DNA from: an uncultured Flavobacteriales bacterium
GTDB taxonomy: Bacteria; Bacteroidota; Bacteroidia; Flavobacteriales_G; Salibacteraceae
DNA length: 64,000 nucleotides
Direction of reading: 5' to 3'
Assembly: GCA_943788775.1 (NCBI GenBank)
Contig: CALSRO010000006.1
Span: 186,001-250,000 of the forward strand
Within the stretch, counting starts at the first letter, position 1. Each line of letters opens with the position of its first letter. This document shows, piece by piece, positions 34,683 to 44,634 of this stretch. The position numbers and the translations under genes were made by a program. The notes under the pieces are model-generated. The model ran no database searches and was not told where the DNA came from. It saw nothing but the letters and a program-made list of their open reading frames with translations.

Positions 34683-35515
34683 GTTTTTGCAACCAGCCGT
34701 ATCGAATCTTCTTCAAGCTGAATTAGACGTTTCTTGTACAAAGTACCAATGGCCTTTTTAAAAGACTTTTTACTCATTTCAAGCACAGCATGAATCTCCT
34801 CAGGACTACTTTTGTCAGTAATCTTTAATGTCCCTCCGTTGCTTTGGAGTTCTTTCAGAATTTTATCCGAAAAATCGTCAACACTCGAAAAACCAGGTTT
34901 TTGAATCAACACATCGATTCGTCCATCATCACGCACTTTATTTACGTAGGCTGCCATTCTGAGACCTAATTCAACGTCAATGAACGTTTGGTTTCGGTAC
35001 AACATCCCATAATACGCTCCGTCTACAATAACTTGCCAGCCTAAATCGTGATGTTTCCAAATAAGAATTTCAATGGCTTGGTTTTTCTCCATCCCTGATA
35101 CTTCGGAGGATAGGAGTGGAGCAATCTTGGTTGTAGCCACTAAACGATTCGTCAATTCATCTAAATAAATCCAGACCAAATAGGATTCTCCCTCTTCCAT
35201 TTCATAGACCTGATTCCTTTTGGGGACAAACATGTCTTTGTCGATACCCATTTCCATGAAAGCTCCCATTTCCGTACTTTCTCGACAACGTAAATAGGCA
35301 AACTGGTTTACTGTTGCGATAGGTTTTTGCGTAGTACATATTGCCCGTCCTTCATTGTCTTGATATACAAAAACCTCAAGATCATCTCCAATGGCATAAC
35401 TCTCCGGTTTATAGCGATTTGGTAAGAACACTTCCAAGCCAATTTCATTCTTCAGAAATAGGCCGATGTTAGTCTCGCGGCTGATGCAAAGCATATTGAT
35501 TTCACCCAGTTTCAT
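34679..35515 (-). CDS. CvfB-like S1-domain RNA-binding protein
   Basis: 278 residues. Three S1-like barrels (about 1-60: NIGLFLKNEIGLEVFLPNRY; 65-130: GAFMEMGIDKDMFVPKRNQ; 140-210: GWQVIVDGAYYGMLYRNQTF) followed by a C-terminal winged helix (about 215-278; SSPEEIHAVLEMSKKSFKKA, GTLYKKRLIQLEEDSIRLV). This layout is that of CvfB, first known as a virulence and RNA-binding factor in Staphylococcus. Its stop codon overlaps that of the broken LytTR gene. Confidence 0.9.
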   Translation of the reverse strand: MKLGEINMLCISRETNIGLFLKNEIGLEVFLPNRYKPESYAIGDDLEVFVYQDNEGRAICTTQKPIATVNQFAYLRCRESTEMGAFMEMGIDKDMFVPKRNQVYEMEEGESYLVWIYLDELTNRLVATTKIAPLLSSEVSGMEKNQAIEILIWKHHDLGWQVIVDGAYYGMLYRNQTFIDVELGLRMAAYVNKVRDDGRIDVLIQKPGFSSVDDFSDKILKELQSNGGTLKITDKSSPEEIHAVLEMSKKSFKKAIGTLYKKRLIQLEEDSIRLVAKT

Positions 35516-35544
35516 GTTACGAAGCTAGACTTATATGTTTTCAA

Positions 35545-35991
35545 TTGAATAGAAAGAAACAACACATATTTTCGCCTCTTGTGAAGAAAACCTTGGCTTT
35601 CATAATTGTTGCGGTTATTACCAGTATTTCAGCTTGCAAACCATTGGATCCTTGTCTAAATGAAAACGAGATTGAAATCAAGCTTGGCGATACTGTAATA
35701 ATCCAAGCATGTGACGAAAATGCTGAATTATATGAGTGGCAATTGAACAAAGAAGAAGTGAACACCATTATTAACCCACCTGAACCTTTCTACAATCATT
35801 ATGTGGATAGTGGTGGCACTTCATGCGATCCGTTCATATCAATAATATTTAACGATACAGGTGATTTTCAAATCAGATGTTATTTTGGCAAACTGAGTAA
35901 TGGAGGATGTTCGGATAACCTACCCATGAAGAAAAGCGAATATCTCAATGCCGAGATTCATGTAAGGGATACGGCAAAATCCGGGCTTTAA
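35545..35991 (+). CDS. PKD-like lipoprotein
   Basis: 148-residue predicted lipoprotein from a TTG start; the signal segment ends in SISAC (Cys31). The rest resembles a single Ig/PKD-type domain with two extra cysteines (KLGDTVIIQACDENAELYEW, FNDTGDFQIRCYFGKLSNGG). Family not certain. An internal TTG at Leu17 is an alternative but would cut the signal peptide. Confidence 0.6.
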   Translation: MNRKKQHIFSPLVKKTLAFIIVAVITSISACKPLDPCLNENEIEIKLGDTVIIQACDENAELYEWQLNKEEVNTIINPPEPFYNHYVDSGGTSCDPFISIIFNDTGDFQIRCYFGKLSNGGCSDNLPMKKSEYLNAEIHVRDTAKSGL

Positions 35992-36098
35992 AGAATAAAT
36001 TTTTTCTTTTCAATGCTCTCGATTACAAAATTTATAGGACCACCATAGTTCGTTTAATTGGATTGAATCCCACAAAGTGCAATTTGTAAATTGCACCC

Positions 36099-36590
36099 GT
36101 GAAAAAAATCGCTCTATTTCTGGCAATCCTTTCAATTGTTTCATGCAATCCCAAAAAGAACTCGTCCACAATGGCTGAAAGTGCCTCGAATACAAAGGTG
36201 GAGTCAAGTTCTGTGGATGCTGAAGATGAGGAACTAATGAAAAAAGGGCCAGAAGAGAGTAGACCTCAAAACTCAATCATTATTGGAAAGGTCATCGAAC
36301 GAATTCCTTCTTCTGACGTTGATAAAGGGTGGGATCATTGTGATGGACATCCTTGCAGAGCTCAAATTCAAGTTTTGGCGTTGGCTAAAAGAGGCTCAAA
36401 CTATCATTGTCAGTTTAATGAAAATGACACTATAGAAGCTCGGTTTATTTACACATTGGATCCCACGAAAGAGATTTTTCCTGAGTTGAACGAACCACTA
36501 CCAGGCCTATATACTGCGGAATATTTTGAAGCAGAATTATTTGAAAATGATAGAGGAGAGTATAGAATACAAGTATATGATAAGAAGTAA
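36099..36590 (+). CDS. Lipoprotein of unknown function
   Basis: 163 residues from GTG 36099; lipobox SIVSC with Cys16. A Ser/Glu-rich linker (about 20-58) precedes a compact domain: NSIIIGKVIERIPSSD, WDHCDGHPCRAQIQVLAL, IEARFIYTLDPTKE. The HCDGHPC cluster could bind a metal, which is inference only. No family recognised. The 3' end overlaps the start of the large T9SS gene by 14 bases. Confidence 0.7.
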   Translation: MKKIALFLAILSIVSCNPKKNSSTMAESASNTKVESSSVDAEDEELMKKGPEESRPQNSIIIGKVIERIPSSDVDKGWDHCDGHPCRAQIQVLALAKRGSNYHCQFNENDTIEARFIYTLDPTKEIFPELNEPLPGLYTAEYFEAELFENDRGEYRIQVYDKK

Positions 36591-39288
36591 AATTGAACTG
36601 AGCGTAATTCTGTTTACCACAATTTCATGTGGTTTAGGACTGGTAAATTTTTGGGATTCGCAGAATAGCATCGATTTGAATCCTGCTGGTGAAATAGCTT
36701 CCCCTGCTGGAAGAGCAGAGTATGAATACATGAGATTGGCAGATCCTAAAACAGGAGAAATTCCAAGTAATATTAGAATGCGTGAGTTGGCATTTGCCAG
36801 CACTTTACCCAAGTTTGGTTTTGACAGAGGGGCAGATTTAAAAATTGAATTCACTCAAGTTGGCCCATATAATGTAGGTGGCAGGACCCGTGCATTTGCC
36901 ATAGACAAAGCAGATACCGATATCTATTTTGCCGGTGGAGTTTCAGGCGGAATGTGGAAATCGGAAGATGCTGGACAATCTTGGAGAAGAGTAACTGCTC
37001 CTGAGGATCACGCAGCCGTGTCTTGTATATCCCAAGATCCGCGATCCGGAAAGTCGAATATTTGGTATTACGGATCAGGGGAAGTGGCAGGAAACTCTGC
37101 TTCAAAGAGTTATAGTGCTTGGTATCGAGGTTCTGGAATTTATAAATCAACTGACTCAGGTGAATCGTGGGATTTATTGCCAAGCACAGCTGCACTAATG
37201 CATAAGGCTAGTGATTGGGACGCAGTATTTCGTGTGTTAGTAAACCCCATTCGAAATGACAGCGACATAGTCTATGCAGCTATGAGTGAAGGAATTATGC
37301 GTAGTAATGATGGAGGGACCACGTGGAAAACAAGTCTTCCAGCCGACAACGCCACATACACTGATGTGAAAATGACTTCTGTTGGTGTGTTATACGCAGC
37401 AATCAGTGCTGATGGTGGAAGCAATAACAAAGGATATTGGCGTTCTGAAGACGGACTCAGTTGGACAGAAATCACACCCGATGGTTTTCCAAATTCCTTT
37501 GGAAGAACACTCATTTCTATTTATCCAGGCGATGAATCAAAAGTGTATTTCTTTTCAGTAACACCAGGAAGTGGAACAATAGGTAACAGTCTCTGGAAGT
37601 ATTGGTACTTATCAGGCGATGGCACTGGGACTGGAGCGGTTTGGGAAGATCGTAGCAGTGGTTTACCCCATCATGACCTAAACCTATATAATGGTTATTG
37701 TCATGTTCTAGCGGTAAAACCAGATGATGAAGATGTCCTGTTCGTTGGTGGAACAAATCTCTATAGATCTTCAAACGGTTTTCAAGACACATTATCAACC
37801 CATCACATAGGTGGGTATAAAATTCAATGGGATTCAACTTTCACGTATCGATCAGGCATACATTATCCTGATCAGCAAAACTTAGTTTTTGATCCTACTG
37901 ATCCAAACACTATGATTTCTACAACTGATGGAGGCATACATAGAACCACAAATTGCGCTGATAGTGGATTTGCGTGGGAATCACTTAGCAATGGATATGT
38001 AGTTGCTCAGTTTTATGGAATTGCTATAGATCATGGCACACCTGGAAGTCAAGAAATCATGGGTGGACTCCAAGATCGCGGAACTTTTTGGACAAATGAT
38101 ACTGATCCAAATGAGCTCTGGACCTCGGTAAGGGGAGCAGATGGAGCATATTGCTGGATTGAAGATGGTGGTGCTCATCAATACTCGAGCACACAGTATG
38201 CAAATGTCCGCAGAGCTTCAATAAACGCTCAAGGGGAGTTAGATGAATGGATAAAGGTGATGCCCGAACAGCTCAATAATCAGGGAGGTTTTCTCTTTGT
38301 TCACCCATTCACATTGGATCCCATTGACAATAATATCATGTACCTACCATATTTAGGGCAAGTTTGGAGAAATGATGACTTAGAAGCTGCTGATGATGAA
38401 GACTTGTCTCCTTGGAGATTGATTTCTTCGGGAAGTGGAACCATTACAACAATCGCAGCGAGTGAATCGGAACAAGGGGTTGTTTATTATGGTACTTCGA
38501 ATGGGTTGATTTATAGACTTGATGACGCTCATACAAGCGGCTCTGTTACACCACAATTGATTTCAAATGGAATTAATGCAGGAGGTTATGCATCTTGCAT
38601 TGCGATTGATCCGTATGATGCCGATCGAATTATTGTCGTTTATTCGAGCTATAACACCATCAGTTTATGGTTAAGTGAGGATGCTGGTGCAAATTGGGAA
38701 CCTATTGAAGGAAACTTAAAAGGAAATCCGGATCCAAATGTTCCTCCTCAATTGTATTATATAGGAGATGGACCTTCCACACGCTGGATGGAAATTGCTA
38801 TGACTGATTCAGGTTATGTATACTTCCTCGGTACAAGTGTTGGTCTGTTCTCTACAATGGAACTCACAGGAGACAGTACCGTTTGGACTCAGGAAGGAGC
38901 CCAGACTATAGGGAATGTTGTTGTGGATATGATTGAATATCGAGAAGCTGATCAATGGTTGGTTATCGGAACACACGGAAATGGTATATACACTGGAACT
39001 GTAAACTTCGTAAACACTGATACATCAACTGGAATTAGTAACAGGATTAATGAAGATTGGGAAATCGAGTTATTCCCAAATCCTGCTAGCGATATGCTTA
39101 ATGTTGTATTTGCTAATGAGACAACAAGGAACGCCACAGTTTTAGATGCTCTTGGTAGGTCTGTGATACACACATCTCTGAATCAACGACATAATCAAAT
39201 TCCAATCAGACATTTACCAAAAGGGGTTTATTATCTTAAAGTTGAATCGGGCGGAAATCAGCGAATGAAAGGATTCGTTAAACAGTGA
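36577..39288 (+). CDS. Large T9SS-secreted Asp-box/VPS10-like repeat protein
   Basis: Secreted protein of 903 residues. ATG 36577 is preferred because it directly precedes the signal segment (SKIELSVILFTTISCGLG); an earlier ATG adds an unlikely charged start. The body is a sortilin/Asp-box propeller with repeats SEDAGQSWRR, STDSGESWDLL, SNDGGTTWKTS, SEDGLSWTEI and SEDAGANWEPI. The C-terminus is a type A sorting domain (ELFPNPASDMLNVVFANE, IRHLPKGVYYLKVESGG). Related proteins are annotated as glycosyl hydrolases without proof; here it is safer to call it a surface adhesin or enzyme of unknown substrate. Confidence 0.88.
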   Translation: MIRSKIELSVILFTTISCGLGLVNFWDSQNSIDLNPAGEIASPAGRAEYEYMRLADPKTGEIPSNIRMRELAFASTLPKFGFDRGADLKIEFTQVGPYNVGGRTRAFAIDKADTDIYFAGGVSGGMWKSEDAGQSWRRVTAPEDHAAVSCISQDPRSGKSNIWYYGSGEVAGNSASKSYSAWYRGSGIYKSTDSGESWDLLPSTAALMHKASDWDAVFRVLVNPIRNDSDIVYAAMSEGIMRSNDGGTTWKTSLPADNATYTDVKMTSVGVLYAAISADGGSNNKGYWRSEDGLSWTEITPDGFPNSFGRTLISIYPGDESKVYFFSVTPGSGTIGNSLWKYWYLSGDGTGTGAVWEDRSSGLPHHDLNLYNGYCHVLAVKPDDEDVLFVGGTNLYRSSNGFQDTLSTHHIGGYKIQWDSTFTYRSGIHYPDQQNLVFDPTDPNTMISTTDGGIHRTTNCADSGFAWESLSNGYVVAQFYGIAIDHGTPGSQEIMGGLQDRGTFWTNDTDPNELWTSVRGADGAYCWIEDGGAHQYSSTQYANVRRASINAQGELDEWIKVMPEQLNNQGGFLFVHPFTLDPIDNNIMYLPYLGQVWRNDDLEAADDEDLSPWRLISSGSGTITTIAASESEQGVVYYGTSNGLIYRLDDAHTSGSVTPQLISNGINAGGYASCIAIDPYDADRIIVVYSSYNTISLWLSEDAGANWEPIEGNLKGNPDPNVPPQLYYIGDGPSTRWMEIAMTDSGYVYFLGTSVGLFSTMELTGDSTVWTQEGAQTIGNVVVDMIEYREADQWLVIGTHGNGIYTGTVNFVNTDTSTGISNRINEDWEIELFPNPASDMLNVVFANETTRNATVLDALGRSVIHTSLNQRHNQIPIRHLPKGVYYLKVESGGNQRMKGFVKQ

Positions 39289-39787
39289 ATTGACTCTTAA
39301 TTGCAAGTAGCCGGTTACTGCAATTCCAGGGGAATTGATCGCTTCTCTCTATGAGGGTGTTGATTCGCACATCGAAATCATTCAATAATTGGTGTTTGTG
39401 CATATGAACCATTGCCTTTTCCAAACTGTTCTCTAATCGTTCATAATAAGATTCTGTCTTCACCCTTTTCTCACGGGCATATGTAACGGCAACCTCAGTA
39501 AAGTAGAGGAGGAGGTCGCATTCAGATTTTGGGCTTATTCCAAGTTTTTTGAACTCATTAATAGCTTTTCGAGATCTATACAATTTGAGCCGCCAGCCTC
39601 GAACTGGATAGAACCCTTCGCGCACTCGACCTTTGAACTTATCTAATAATTCATCTTCATCTGGATTGGCGAAAAAATCAAAATACTCCTTCACCGGCTT
39701 ATACTTTTTATACAACTCGGCAATATGGTGGAGTAGTTCTTCTTTCTCCAATAATGCCAATTCCTTTCGCACTTCTCTTAATCCCAT
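39278..39787 (-). CDS. DUF6155-like protein
   Basis: 169-residue cytoplasmic protein, mostly helical. Family pattern: ALLEKEELLHHIAELYKKYK, VKEYFDFFANPDEDELLDKF, REGFYPVRGWRLKLYRSRKA, SECDLLLYFTEVAVTYAREK. Function unknown. It overlaps the end of the T9SS gene by 11 bases on the opposite strand. Confidence 0.75.
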   Translation of the reverse strand: MGLREVRKELALLEKEELLHHIAELYKKYKPVKEYFDFFANPDEDELLDKFKGRVREGFYPVRGWRLKLYRSRKAINEFKKLGISPKSECDLLLYFTEVAVTYAREKRVKTESYYERLENSLEKAMVHMHKHQLLNDFDVRINTLIERSDQFPWNCSNRLLAIKSQFTV

Positions 39788-39868
39788 GTCTTTTGTTTAA
39801 TATTTCTAGATCATGTTGGATTGACGAAGGTCAACAAACTCTACTTTAGATCGCAATCAAAAACTAGC

Positions 39869-40936
39869 ATGACAAGATTCTTGAAAAAATCTCTCACCGA
39901 AATCGGTGAATCTCCATATGAAATTAAGTTCCGTGGAAATAAAAAAATCGATGAGGTCGTTTTGCGTGTCATTGATTTTGATGAAGAACAATTGCATGAA
40001 TTGCAACTCTATGAGTTCGCGGAGATCAATAAGTATATTGACTCAGACAGTGTAACATGGCTGAATATTGACGGTCTACATGATCCATCCCTATTAGAAC
40101 AGATAGGTAAAGCATTCGACCTTGACCGAATAATCGTAAGTGATGTTCTCAACACAGATCAACGTCCAAAAATTCAAGAATACGATGAATGTCTATATGT
40201 ATCTATCAAAATGATGCGATATAATGAGGCAGAACGTGAGGTTGTAACAGAGAACTTAAGTCTCGTTATGATGGAGGACTTACTCATATCATTTCAAGAG
40301 ATGAAAGGCGATGTTTTTGATCCAGTGAGAGAGCGTTTAAGAAAAGGCAAGAAAAAAATCAGAACATCCGGCACAGATTATTTGCTATTTGCACTACTAG
40401 ATATTGTAATCGATCATTATCTATACATTCTTGCGCAACTCGGGGAAAGAATTGAATTCTTAGAAGATCAGATTATGACTGATACTTCAAGAGAATTATT
40501 GGAAGAAATAGGTGATTTAAAGCGTGAAATAAATTTCATGAGGAGGAATATAGTTCCAGCCAGAGAAATGATTCACGGAATTTCAAAAATTGAATCTGAC
40601 TACTTTGTAGATGTAGAAAATGAAGTGCACTGGCAAGAATTAAAAGGCAATATCAGTTTGGCACTTGAATCAGCGGATGGCTATAGAGACATGCTTTCCG
40701 ATATGATGAATATTTATCATACTTCAGTCAGCTCTAAATTAAATGATGTCATGAAATTCTTGACGATTTTCTCAGTCGTTTTTATCCCTCTAACATTCAT
40801 TGCTGGCATTTACGGAACCAATTTTGACAATATACCAGAACTCCATTTTGAACATGGCTATTATGTCATGTGGTCTGTGATGATTGTAGTTGCCTTGGGC
40901 ATGATCTATTATTTTAAACGAAGAGGTTGGTTCTAA
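39869..40936 (+). CDS. corA: CorA-family magnesium/cobalt transporter
   Basis: 355 residues from ATG 39869; an upstream TTG would add 16 residues with no family match. A cytoplasmic funnel domain with long stalk helix (about 130-285; YLYILAQLGERIEFLEDQI, DLKREINFMRRNIVPAREMI) leads to two membrane helices (FLTIFSVVFIPLTFIAGIYG and HGYYVMWSVMIVVALGMIYY). The CorA pore signature GMN is GTN here (Gly316-Thr317-Asn318 in YGTNFDN), followed by the usual PEL loop. Cation choice is presumably Mg2+, Co2+ or Ni2+. Confidence 0.9.
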   Translation: MTRFLKKSLTEIGESPYEIKFRGNKKIDEVVLRVIDFDEEQLHELQLYEFAEINKYIDSDSVTWLNIDGLHDPSLLEQIGKAFDLDRIIVSDVLNTDQRPKIQEYDECLYVSIKMMRYNEAEREVVTENLSLVMMEDLLISFQEMKGDVFDPVRERLRKGKKKIRTSGTDYLLFALLDIVIDHYLYILAQLGERIEFLEDQIMTDTSRELLEEIGDLKREINFMRRNIVPAREMIHGISKIESDYFVDVENEVHWQELKGNISLALESADGYRDMLSDMMNIYHTSVSSKLNDVMKFLTIFSVVFIPLTFIAGIYGTNFDNIPELHFEHGYYVMWSVMIVVALGMIYYFKRRGWF

Positions 40937-40954
40937 GCCTAGCAAAGGGATTCG

Positions 40955-41317
40955 ATGTTAAGTGATATACGGAAATACTATGACGATCAAGAAGAGCAAA
41001 CACGAGAGGCTCTTTTGTACCTACGAAAACACATTTTAAACTCGGATAAATCCATTTCTGAAGAATGGAAATATCGACTGCCATTCTTTTATTTTAAAGG
41101 AAAGATGTTGTGCTATTTCTGGTCAGACAAAAAAACCAAATTGCCTTATATAGGGTTTATGGATGGTGTTTCAATGGACCACCCGGCTCTTGTCCAATCT
41201 GATCGTAAGCGGGTGAAAGTGTACACCTTTAATCCGTCTGAGGATATTGACATTCAAACAATAGACGAGCTTTTAGGACTAGCATTGAGCATAAAAAAAT
41301 GCGCTATTCAGAAATGA
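40955..41317 (+). CDS. DUF1801-domain protein
   Basis: 120-residue protein of the DUF1801 (YdhG-like) fold: IRKYYDDQEEQTREALLYLR, ISEEWKYRLPFFYFKGKMLC, YFWSDKKTKLPYIGFMDG. Some relatives are frataxin-like in shape, but no role is proven. It follows corA by 18 bases, and its end overlaps the convergent tldE-like gene by 14 bases. Confidence 0.8.
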   Translation: MLSDIRKYYDDQEEQTREALLYLRKHILNSDKSISEEWKYRLPFFYFKGKMLCYFWSDKKTKLPYIGFMDGVSMDHPALVQSDRKRVKVYTFNPSEDIDIQTIDELLGLALSIKKCAIQK

Positions 41318-42968
41318 GAGGATTTTTCACAATAGACGGTGCTGCCTTGTAAGTCATCATTTCAGAGCTCAGTTTAATCTCGCTTAGCAATAATCCTTTT
41401 GGAGAAATACTAGACACTGTTTGTCCTGAATAATTGCTGATGTTATATGCATCTTTTTCATCAGTTGCTGCGATGATATTGTCATGCCCTGTCTTGTCTA
41501 ATCCTGAAATAACTGCTCCGTCAAGTAATGTTTCTTCTCCTGTTTTTAAATCAACTCGATACACTAGCTTTTGATCATTTCCACCACCTGATGCGGAACC
41601 CCTGATGATAATCGCGTAATCCAGTTTTTTGGATTTACAAAGCTTAATCAGCTTCTTTTTCATTTTGGCCTCCGGAATTGTTTTCGCCACATCTGATATG
41701 ACTACGCCTGGGCCATATCCTGTCCCTGTTGGTTTGTGCATATCCTTTGCAACTGTCCTTGTGCACATCAGGTTTTTCAAGCTTCCATTTTCGATGAGCA
41801 CTAATTCATCGATAGGTTTTACACCCTCGTTATCGAACGTATATGAGCCCAGTAGAAGTTTGTCATTAAACCTATGGAGTCTAGGCTGAAGCCGAATCGA
41901 AACCATTTGGTTCGTATAGGATTTGTCAATTTCATCCTCGATCGACTTAGACTTATAAGTATAGCCATATTCATCACTAGGGTTCTTTACATAAGTATTT
42001 GCATTTAAAGAATTTGCTAAGGCTAGATTTAAAAAAGTCGAAACTGGTTTGCCAATTAATAGAACTGGGCCACTGTACTCGTCATCGTATGTCTCAGCTG
42101 ATTTTTTGGAAAACAACCTTTTCCTTAAGTCAATTATATCTTCTTCTATTTTGGATATTTTAGGCATATCCGATAGGTCATCCACAGTATAAACAATGCT
42201 TTCAAATATCTGCTCACCGTTCTCTCCAAGTGCGGACGCATAAATACTTAGCTCTGCGATAGAAACAATCGTTTTAATTCTGGCTCCTTCACTACTAATG
42301 AAATAACTCTTTGTTGAGTTTGTATTAAAGTTGACCACAGAGCTTTCTATATCGCTGAACTCATTAAAAATATTCGAATAGTCTCGAAGCTTCGTTTCCC
42401 ATTCCCCTAAATCTGGTTTTAAAAAATCACCTTCTTGCTCGTATTTTTCAATTTGCACTTTGGCAAAAGAGCGATGTGGTGTGTCCTCAATACTTACTTT
42501 TTGTTTTGCCAATAGTTTGATATGTTCCTCATATAACTTTGCAGCTGAACGATAAACCCCATCGGTCGACTTCCAAAAGACTTTTCTGAGCCCCCAATAA
42601 TCTTCATTCACTGGCACACGCGGAGTAGAATAAGGGTTGTAATCATAACTATCACCGTCCGCATTTAAACTTTCATCATTAAAGTCATAGTCGCCTACCA
42701 TAACTCGAACACCGGTAGTTCCATATGGGTAGGAGTTCGAATAGTAAATGGAGCCTAAGGATGCACTGATAGTGCTTGTATGCGATAACTGGCATTGATA
42801 GGATATAAAAAATGGAGCTTCCTTTTCGCCATCTCTTAGTTCTTCCATGTTTCGATTAAGCTCATCTGTCATAGCGGCAAAAACCACTGAGTCTCTGTAT
42901 TGTCCTTGCGCACCTATTGCGGCTGCCATAAGGATTAAGAAATAGTAATATTTCAATAGATCCTTCAT
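41304..42968 (-). CDS. Exported TldE/PmbA-like subunit
   Basis: 554 residues. ATG 42968 is chosen because it gives a signal peptide (KYYYFLILMAAAIGAQG); a longer frame upstream overlaps the tldD-like gene. It belongs to the TldD/PmbA family: FVTSKDYAIIIRG-type region seen as KSKKLDYAIIIRGSASGG, and the end ISPKGLLLSEIKLSSEM. The position where TldD has HExxxH (after SGPVLLIGKPVSTF) holds LALANSL, so it lacks the zinc ligands, as TldE does. One base separates it from the tldD-like gene upstream, and both products are 554 residues long, suggesting an exported TldD/TldE heterodimer. Confidence 0.85.
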   Translation of the reverse strand: MKDLLKYYYFLILMAAAIGAQGQYRDSVVFAAMTDELNRNMEELRDGEKEAPFFISYQCQLSHTSTISASLGSIYYSNSYPYGTTGVRVMVGDYDFNDESLNADGDSYDYNPYSTPRVPVNEDYWGLRKVFWKSTDGVYRSAAKLYEEHIKLLAKQKVSIEDTPHRSFAKVQIEKYEQEGDFLKPDLGEWETKLRDYSNIFNEFSDIESSVVNFNTNSTKSYFISSEGARIKTIVSIAELSIYASALGENGEQIFESIVYTVDDLSDMPKISKIEEDIIDLRKRLFSKKSAETYDDEYSGPVLLIGKPVSTFLNLALANSLNANTYVKNPSDEYGYTYKSKSIEDEIDKSYTNQMVSIRLQPRLHRFNDKLLLGSYTFDNEGVKPIDELVLIENGSLKNLMCTRTVAKDMHKPTGTGYGPGVVISDVAKTIPEAKMKKKLIKLCKSKKLDYAIIIRGSASGGGNDQKLVYRVDLKTGEETLLDGAVISGLDKTGHDNIIAATDEKDAYNISNYSGQTVSSISPKGLLLSEIKLSSEMMTYKAAPSIVKNPLISE

Positions 42969-42969
42969 T

Positions 42970-44634
42970 TTAGTTGAACTCTGGGTCAGGTAAAAGAGGA
43001 AGGTCGATGTCATTTCCTTTGACTTTCTTTTGTGTTTCAATCCTACGCACAAGTAATCCTGGTGCAGTAGCGCTTACTGGAACGCTTCCAGATTCAGCTC
43101 CACAAAATCCATTGAACGTTTCCATTCTGTCGCTGCAACTTGATATTTCGGCAAACATGGCAAGCGGAGTTCCGATTAGATCTACTCCACGTACTAATTC
43201 ATCTGGCCGACCATCTACATATACTTTATAGACGATGATAGGCGTAATATTGAATGCATTTGGCTGATATCTGCTTGTTTGTGTGAAGCCCCCCATCACA
43301 TCAACGAAATAGTAACCGTAATCAAGGCCTTGATTCACGCATTCTTGTATTAGGTTCTTTCGCATTTCGATCTCGGATTCTGTTTTCGATGATGTCACTA
43401 TCATATTGGATTGTCTCGAAACCGGATCCATGCCTGGTTGAGCTCGACCGTGTCCATTCGATTCCTTTATGTCTTCAAGTGGACTTCTTGACATTAAGAA
43501 GGTTTGAAGAATTCCATTTTCAACGATCGAAACCTTGCTCGCTTTTATTCCTTCGTCATCATAATTATAGTGTCCAATGAGGTCTTTACCATTAAATTCT
43601 TTTAATGTCGGGTCTAACTCAACATCGAATATTTCGGGCAAAATATGTTCATTGACTTTCTCCTTGAAAGTTTGTCCATCAGAATCGCTTCTTAGTCTAT
43701 GGCCCTCAATTCGGTGTCCAAATATTTCATGAAAGAATACTCCAGAGGCTCTTGGGTGTAAAATCGCTGGACCACTATAGGGCACAGCTATTGGAGCTGA
43801 TTGCAATTCAATCAGTAGACCCAACATTTTCATCGCATCTGTTAGAAGCGAATCTTTGCTCGGAAGTTTCGTAGGATTGAATGCGAAATATGTTCTGTAA
43901 AGGGGGAGGGGGGTTTTATCATCCGCTCGAATTGATGCGTTCATAGCAAGAATGGCGGATGGCTTATTCTGCACAATCTGACTTCCTTCTGTGTTGCAAT
44001 AGTATTGTCGATCTGAGTTGAAATTAACATTGACACTTGCTTCCAAGATATCGGGGTTAGCCGTAAAAACTTTTGATATTTCAAGTGCCAAATCTTCCCA
44101 ATATTCCACATCAATGTTTGAAATAAAACTTGAATCTGGTTCTATAATGACTACTGGCTGTGCTTTCGTGTAGTCATCTACATCGATTGTGTCATTTTCA
44201 AAGTCTAAGTTTTCGAATTGTTTTTCCGCGTTCTGATATGCCAACTTTGTCATTTTCCAAAATGCAAATTGCACTCCTTTTTCATTGTTGTCTAGGGGTA
44301 AATACTCATTGCCGCCATAGTAGTTGCTATAAGCGAAATAGCCATCCTCGGTTTTGTGTGTATTATCCCGATGGTAGTCTCCAACACGGACATTAGCTTT
44401 ACCATTACGTTGGGTGTTTTGATTCTTCGAGGTAATACTGCCATCAGAAACCGAAAGGGAAAATGCTCTACTTTCAAAAACCGTATAATCCATAAAATAC
44501 GCAGGTGGATCTTCGTTTTTTAGTAGTTCAAACTCTCGATTCATTTCAAATGTCATCGCTTTCAACAAAGCATCGTCTTGCGCATTACTCAGAAAAGAGG
44601 TGAGAATTATAAAGAAAATGCATAGCTGTTTCAT
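42970..44634 (-). CDS. Exported TldD-like zinc metallopeptidase subunit
   Basis: 554 residues from ATG 44634. Signal peptide KQLCIFFIILTSFLSNAQ. Catalytic motif HEIFGH (His302, Glu303, His307) in GVFFHEIFGHRIEGHR, and the C-terminal Cys region ETFNGFCGAESGSVPVSA that supplies a further metal ligand in TldD. In E. coli, cytoplasmic TldD/TldE digests unfolded peptides and matures microcin B17. Here both subunits carry signal peptides, so a periplasmic peptide substrate is inferred. The operon partner is the tldE-like gene. Confidence 0.9.
   Translation of the reverse strand: MKQLCIFFIILTSFLSNAQDDALLKAMTFEMNREFELLKNEDPPAYFMDYTVFESRAFSLSVSDGSITSKNQNTQRNGKANVRVGDYHRDNTHKTEDGYFAYSNYYGGNEYLPLDNNEKGVQFAFWKMTKLAYQNAEKQFENLDFENDTIDVDDYTKAQPVVIIEPDSSFISNIDVEYWEDLALEISKVFTANPDILEASVNVNFNSDRQYYCNTEGSQIVQNKPSAILAMNASIRADDKTPLPLYRTYFAFNPTKLPSKDSLLTDAMKMLGLLIELQSAPIAVPYSGPAILHPRASGVFFHEIFGHRIEGHRLRSDSDGQTFKEKVNEHILPEIFDVELDPTLKEFNGKDLIGHYNYDDEGIKASKVSIVENGILQTFLMSRSPLEDIKESNGHGRAQPGMDPVSRQSNMIVTSSKTESEIEMRKNLIQECVNQGLDYGYYFVDVMGGFTQTSRYQPNAFNITPIIVYKVYVDGRPDELVRGVDLIGTPLAMFAEISSCSDRMETFNGFCGAESGSVPVSATAPGLLVRRIETQKKVKGNDIDLPLLPDPEFN

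Noticed and set aside
36537..38181. Several open frames of 60-115 codons antisense to the large T9SS gene
   Set aside because: Their sequences are low in domain character and follow the reverse complement of the repeat gene; no start context supports them.
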